Source: Polytrichum commune
Lineage: Eukaryota; Streptophyta; Polytrichopsida; Polytrichales; Polytrichaceae
DNA length: 64,000 nt
Direction of reading: 5' to 3'
Assembly: GCA_950295325.1 (NCBI GenBank)
Contig: OX485807.1
Coordinates: 10,755,001 to 10,819,000 of the forward strand
Shown here: positions 61,100-64,000 of the stretch, in pieces
Position numbering within the stretch: position 1 is the stretch's first letter
How the letters are laid out: the number at the start of each line of letters is the position of its first letter
Position numbers and translations under genes: made by a program
The notes under the pieces: model-generated
Databases searched by the model: none
Told to the model about the DNA's origin: nothing
What the model saw: the letters and a program-made list of their open reading frames with translations, nothing else

Positions 61100-61345
61100 T
61101 GACGTCCTATGGGAAATAAAATTTCCTCCACCTTTTGTAAAGGTTTAGGATAGCGCAGGCTCGCCACAATATGAAATTGAGTCCTTTATCCAATAATTGT
61201 TTTTTAAAGAACCATTGAACACCTTGAAAGACATATTGTCCATGAAAAATTTATATTTTAAAACACCATATACACATGCTTGCGGGTGGATTTTTCATTT
61301 GAATCCACCCCCTACACTTGAGGCTCGCCAAACATCGGACCATAT
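61100..61345 (+). repeat. Diverged repeat shared with 62185-62400
   Basis: Both contain TTTCCTCCACCT-like, GAACCATTGAACA, AAAACACCATATACACA and GGGTGGATTTTTCAT segments in the same order, about 1.08 kb apart. Confidence 0.65.
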
Positions 61346-61484
61346 TATGAACTACAAGTTTAAATGCAATTGATCATTGGTGAAATTTAAAGTTGATGGC
61401 ACTAGTATTCGTTTGTTAGTTCAAGTCGACAACTAATTAAATGACTTGACCTCCTAAGAAGGGTTGGTAAGATAAAAAGATGTC

Positions 61485-61517
61485 GGGTTTAGGGTTTAGG
61501 GTTTGGGGTTTGGGGTT
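61485..61517 (+). repeat. Short interstitial telomere-like repeat
   Basis: GGGTTTAGGGTTTAGGG followed by TTTGGGGTTTGGGG: two plant-type TTTAGGG units then TTTGGGG variants. Confidence 0.7.
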
Positions 61518-62184
61518 AGTGTATATGGTTTGTGAAAGTTGTCTAATATGTGGTTTGCGGGCTTAGGGTTTAGATCGTTAGTGATACTTAGGACGGGTTT
61601 AGACTTGGAGTCAAGGCTCAAAAATGGGTTGGGGTGAAAGAAATCCACGCCTCTCATTGGTAGAAAGGCTAGGATTTTCCTCTTCAAGTTTACACCATGA
61701 GTTGGGGCCAATCACAAATAAATTATTTTATTCATCATGACAATGGCTTCAAGCCTTGGAAAAGAGAGCTCCCAACATTGTGGACTCTTTCCCTCTTGTT
61801 GAGGCCATTGTTAGAGCTTTTATTCGCTTATAGTAGTTTATTCTTTGAGCATTGAGTAGGAGGGGAGAAATTCTAAATTTATTATACTTTAATTATTATC
61901 CATAGAATAGTTCATGAGTACGTTGGAACCTCTCATAACCCTCTCATAATTGCAACCTCCAAATGGCCCCAACCCCACCTAAATAGGTTTACACATGAAA
62001 GCAATGAATGGAGTTAGGTTACTTTCTTATTAATGGCCTTTGGGGCCCATTTGCATGCCACATGGGACATATTGGCCTTCGTTCACAATGGCCTTGGCCC
62101 CAAGTCTAAACAGGTCCTTAGTGTACTATGCGTTCGTATTTAGAGTATCTAACACTAAATATCATATTAAGGGTGGGTCAAGCT

Positions 62185-62400
62185 AACACCTCATGAAATT
62201 AATGACATCGTATTGAAAAATGAATTTTCCCCCACCTCTTGAGGAGAATCTGATAGCCCCTCTCCACAATTCAAAATGCGTCCTTTATGTATGTAAAATT
62301 TGTTTGAGGAACCATTGAACAACTTTAAGGATGTGTGGTTCATGAAAACTCTATTTTGCAAAACACCATACACACATTGGGGTGGGTTCTTCATCGAAAA
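62185..62400 (+). repeat. Second copy of the 61100 repeat
   Basis: See 61100-61345. The copies differ by about a quarter of positions by eye. Confidence 0.6.
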
Positions 62401-62576
62401 CCTACTAAATGACATGCATTGTGTTGTACAAATTAACTGAACATACTTTTCTAAAATATGTTTACAAGGAATCCAACTGTAGAGGTATTAAGGGGATACG
62501 GAATGTAAAATTCATGTCCCCGAACTAAGCTCCCACCATTTCGTATTTCTTAATTCGTAAACCCTCATCCCTCCCT

Positions 62577-62705
62577 ATCCCCATTCCCCTCCCATCCATC
62601 CCCATCCCCATCCCCATCCCTCCCCTCCCCATTCCCTCCCCATCCCCTCCCCTCCCCCATCCCCATCCCCATCCGCATCCCCATCCCCTCCCCCATCCCA
62701 GCCCT
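62577..62705. repeat. CCCCAT / CCCCTC microsatellite
   Basis: Degenerate runs of CCATCCCCATCCCC and CCCTCCCC, with a strong strand bias. Confidence 0.9.
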
Positions 62706-62879
62706 GGCCAGTGGTTGTCAGCCACGTGGCAGCCGCCAGGAAACCCTAGCGGTGCCGGCTACCTCCCCGCGCCTCTTCCTCTCCTCCTCATTTGTCATTT
62801 GGAGCAGAGGAGGAGGGGAGAGCTTAGGTGCGGCGAAGCCCTGGCCATTTGTATAGCCGCATTTTATGTTTATTCTTGG

Positions 62880-63095
62880 CGCGCATTGTCAGAAGCTTGA
62901 GAGTAGGATCGCTTGAGAGGTTGATATTTGTAGAAATCTTGAGAAGCTTGAGAGTTTTGGAAAGCTTGAGAGGTTTAGAGTTTTAGAAAGCTTGAGAGGT
63001 TGAGTGTTTTAGAAAGCTTGAGAGTTTTAGAAAGCTTGAGAGGTTGAGTGTTGCAAAAAGCTTGAGAGCTTGAGAGTTTCAGAAAGCTTGTGAGT
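62880..63095 (+). repeat. AAGCTTGAGAG tandem repeats
   Basis: AGAAAGCTTGAGAGTTTT or AGAAAGCTTGAGAGGTTGAG units (18-22 bp) repeat about nine times. The tract lies between a GC-rich stretch with a CCCCGCGCC patch (about 62700-62830) and a splice-donor-like AAT|GTGAGTAC near 63263, so it may be an untranslated first exon. Confidence 0.7.
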
Positions 63096-63593
63096 TGTGT
63101 GTACATCAGAATATTTGTAGGATTTGTAAATAAATTCTGAAGGCTTGAGAGTGTGAGAAAGGAGCGAGGGTAGAAATTGCATTTGAAAGCGAAATCAGTG
63201 CATTTGTAAGGTTTCTGGATTTCTGAGTAGCAGGCAGCAGGTTTTGGGTTTGCAACAATTCAATGTGAGTACAGGTTTCTTTTTCAAAACACTTCTTTGC
63301 AATCTGAAATTGTTCTTTGTTGAATTCCATGTGTCATGTTTTATGCATTATGAGCTTTGTCATGTTTTGTATGAATTAGGACTTTCCCCTTCATTATGAA
63401 TTCTTAATCACTGAATCTCAATGTTGTTGTCATTACATATTTCACTTTGTGTTTCATCATTCTGATCAAGAGTTGTAGGCAAAAATCCAAGCAATGTCGA
63501 TAGCAACATTCATAAACCCATACATACGTATACGTATGTATACATATCCGTATATGTACGGAAAACATTTATTATCATACACAGACGACCACA

Positions 63594-63982
63594 TTTACGA
63601 ACGATCGTTCGTAAATGTGGCGTTTATACATCTAATACACCAAGCCCTTTACTTTACGAACGCACGTTCGTAAAATACGCACTCACCTTCTACTTTTACG
63701 AACGTGCGTTCGTAAAATACCCACTCACCTTCTACCTTTACAAACGTGCGTTCGTAAAATACCCACTCACTTTCCACCTTTACGAACGTGCGTTCGTAAA
63801 ATACCCACTCACCTTCTAATTTTCCGAACGTGCGTTCGTAAAATACGCGCTCACCTTCTACTTTTACGAACGTGCGTTCGTAATTGATTAAATAATGAAC
63901 ATCTTGTATTTGCGAACGTCCGTTCGTGAGCAAACACTGAATCACATCAATATCCTAGATTTACGAACGATCGTTCGTAACC
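63594..63982. repeat. Palindrome array, TTACGAACG type, 9 units at right edge
   Basis: Nine units of about 42-60 bp carry TTACGAACGNNCGTTCGTAA with centres AT, CA, TG or TC, and linkers AATACCCACTCACCTTCTAC. The array probably continues beyond the window. It lies about 330 bp past a donor-like site (63263). Confidence 0.9.
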
Positions 63983-64000
63983 AGGGATCCAAACACACCC

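Noticed and set aside
63649-63945. 98-codon minus-strand frame with repeated YERTFVKVEGEWVF
   Set aside because: Translation of the TTACGAACG array, not a gene.

Overview
The window is nuclear DNA of a land plant, most likely one with a large, repeat-rich genome. The evidence is GT-AG introns, a PORR-domain organelle RNA-binding protein, a six-exon cinnamoyl-CoA-reductase-like gene, a secreted single-DUF26 (ginkbilobin-type) protein, and plant-type hAT and Mutator-like transposons. The TE gene content looks more like a fern, lycophyte, bryophyte or gymnosperm than an angiosperm, but that is inference. Only three genes look like functional host genes: the CCR-like gene (29705-33052, +), the WTF1-like PORR gene (34327-35760, -) and the DUF26 gene (51426-51803, -). 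Almost everything else is mobile DNA or unrecognised AT-rich spacer.

Left block (1-12600): a minus-strand LINE relic is split by a plus-strand insertion (1475-11919) flanked by the 8-bp duplication TGTAGGAG. The insert is a Dualen/RandI-like non-LTR retrotransposon with a 2A-like motif, APE endonuclease, reverse transcriptase, RNase H, and a CCHC finger plus PD-(D/E)XK-like C terminus. It is joined head-to-tail to a deletion derivative that repeats its 5' leader and carries the 3' tail.

Second block (14430-26418): a ~12-kb DNA transposon with ~70-bp terminal inverted repeats and the 8-bp duplication TAATTAAT. It carries two divergent genes, both damaged. One is a SWIM-type Mutator-like transposase (+). 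The other is a long spliced gene (-) that joins a basic N-terminal segment, a ParB-like DGNHR segment and a beta-class DNA N6/N4-methyltransferase-like domain.

Host genes and spacer follow (26427-42700), then a fold-back element. Two diverged copies of another TE family (about 43.6-48.5 kb + and 55.2-60.4 kb -) encode a DUF7869-like protein. A non-autonomous hAT element (52910-53835, duplication ATGTTGGG) lies between them.

The most unusual signal is a set of tandem arrays of long near-perfect palindromes with a CG-N2-CG (or CG-TTAA-CG) core. They are TTTGGGTCGNNCGACCCAAA, CCTGTGCGTTAACGCACAGG and TTACGAACGNNCGTTCGTAA. Each array falls in an inferred intron, usually the first, of a TE gene: methyltransferase-like intron 1, a transposase intron, the 5' leader introns of both DUF7869-like genes, and probably the first intron of a gene leaving the right edge. 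The two DUF7869-like relatives carry different palindromes at the same position, while two unrelated TE families share one palindrome. This suggests DNA sites read by a dimeric TE-encoded or host factor.
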